Shown in pieces: positions 14,648 through 14,661 of a DNA stretch of 14,661 nucleotides. The notes beneath the pieces were generated by a model. It was not told where the DNA came from. It saw only the letters and a list, made by a program, of their open reading frames with translations, and did no database searches. This stretch comes from an uncultured Hungatella sp. Lineage in GTDB: Bacteria; Bacillota; Clostridia; Lachnospirales; Lachnospiraceae. The stretch lies in assembly GCA_910588325.1 (NCBI GenBank), contig CAJUPP010000080.1:1-14661 (forward strand), given 5' to 3'. Both the position numbers and the translations under genes were made by a program. Within the stretch, counting starts at the first letter, position 1. Each line of letters opens with the position of its first letter.

Positions 14648-14661
14648 TACTTAGGCGCTGT

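Overview
The window looks like a chromosomal segment of an anaerobic gut Clostridium, most likely a Lachnospiraceae relative. This is inferred from AGGAGG-type ribosome sites before almost every gene, sigma-A-type promoters, the long clostridial form of galactokinase, and an Mbh-like cation antiporter operon. No rRNA, tRNA, CRISPR array, transposase or phage gene was seen. The genus cannot be fixed from the sequence alone.

Layout. Positions 1-277 hold a perfect 111-bp tandem repeat (at least two and a half copies, running off the left edge), followed by a 10-bp hairpin at 303-340. From 9840 down to 347 on the minus strand is one compact ten-gene operon for a multisubunit Na+(K+)/H+ antiporter. 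Genes abut or overlap, often as ATGA, and the operon starts at a clear promoter (9875-9903). In transcription order it encodes MrpE, MrpF, MrpG, an MbhD-like (DUF4040) protein, an MbhE-MrpB fusion, MrpC, and then four different proton-conducting NuoL/M/N (MrpA/MrpD)-like subunits. This is the gene order of the front half of the archaeal membrane-bound hydrogenase (mbhA-H). Where mbh continues with hydrogenase genes, this operon has three more antiporter-like subunits. No hydrogenase, NADH-oxidising or NuoH-like gene is present.

Positions 9925-10656 (minus) encode a histidine phosphatase with its own promoter. It is divergent from a ROK-family repressor gene (10857-12023, plus). The two promoters flank a perfect 12-bp inverted repeat (10757-10787), a likely operator. 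The ROK gene meets a convergent galactokinase-family gene (12020-13309, minus), and the two stop codons overlap. A membrane-anchored CapA/PgsA-like protein (13422-14546, minus) follows. The right edge (14547-14661) has no recognisable gene but holds a possible stem-loop.

How the genes work together. The antiporter operon should form one membrane complex that exchanges cations for protons. The E, F, G, D, E', B and C subunits would form the cation-translocating and connecting part, and the four large subunits would provide up to four proton channels. All four keep the key Glu and Lys residues. The ROK regulator and galactokinase suggest a small sugar-handling unit, but no sequence evidence ties the regulator to a particular target.
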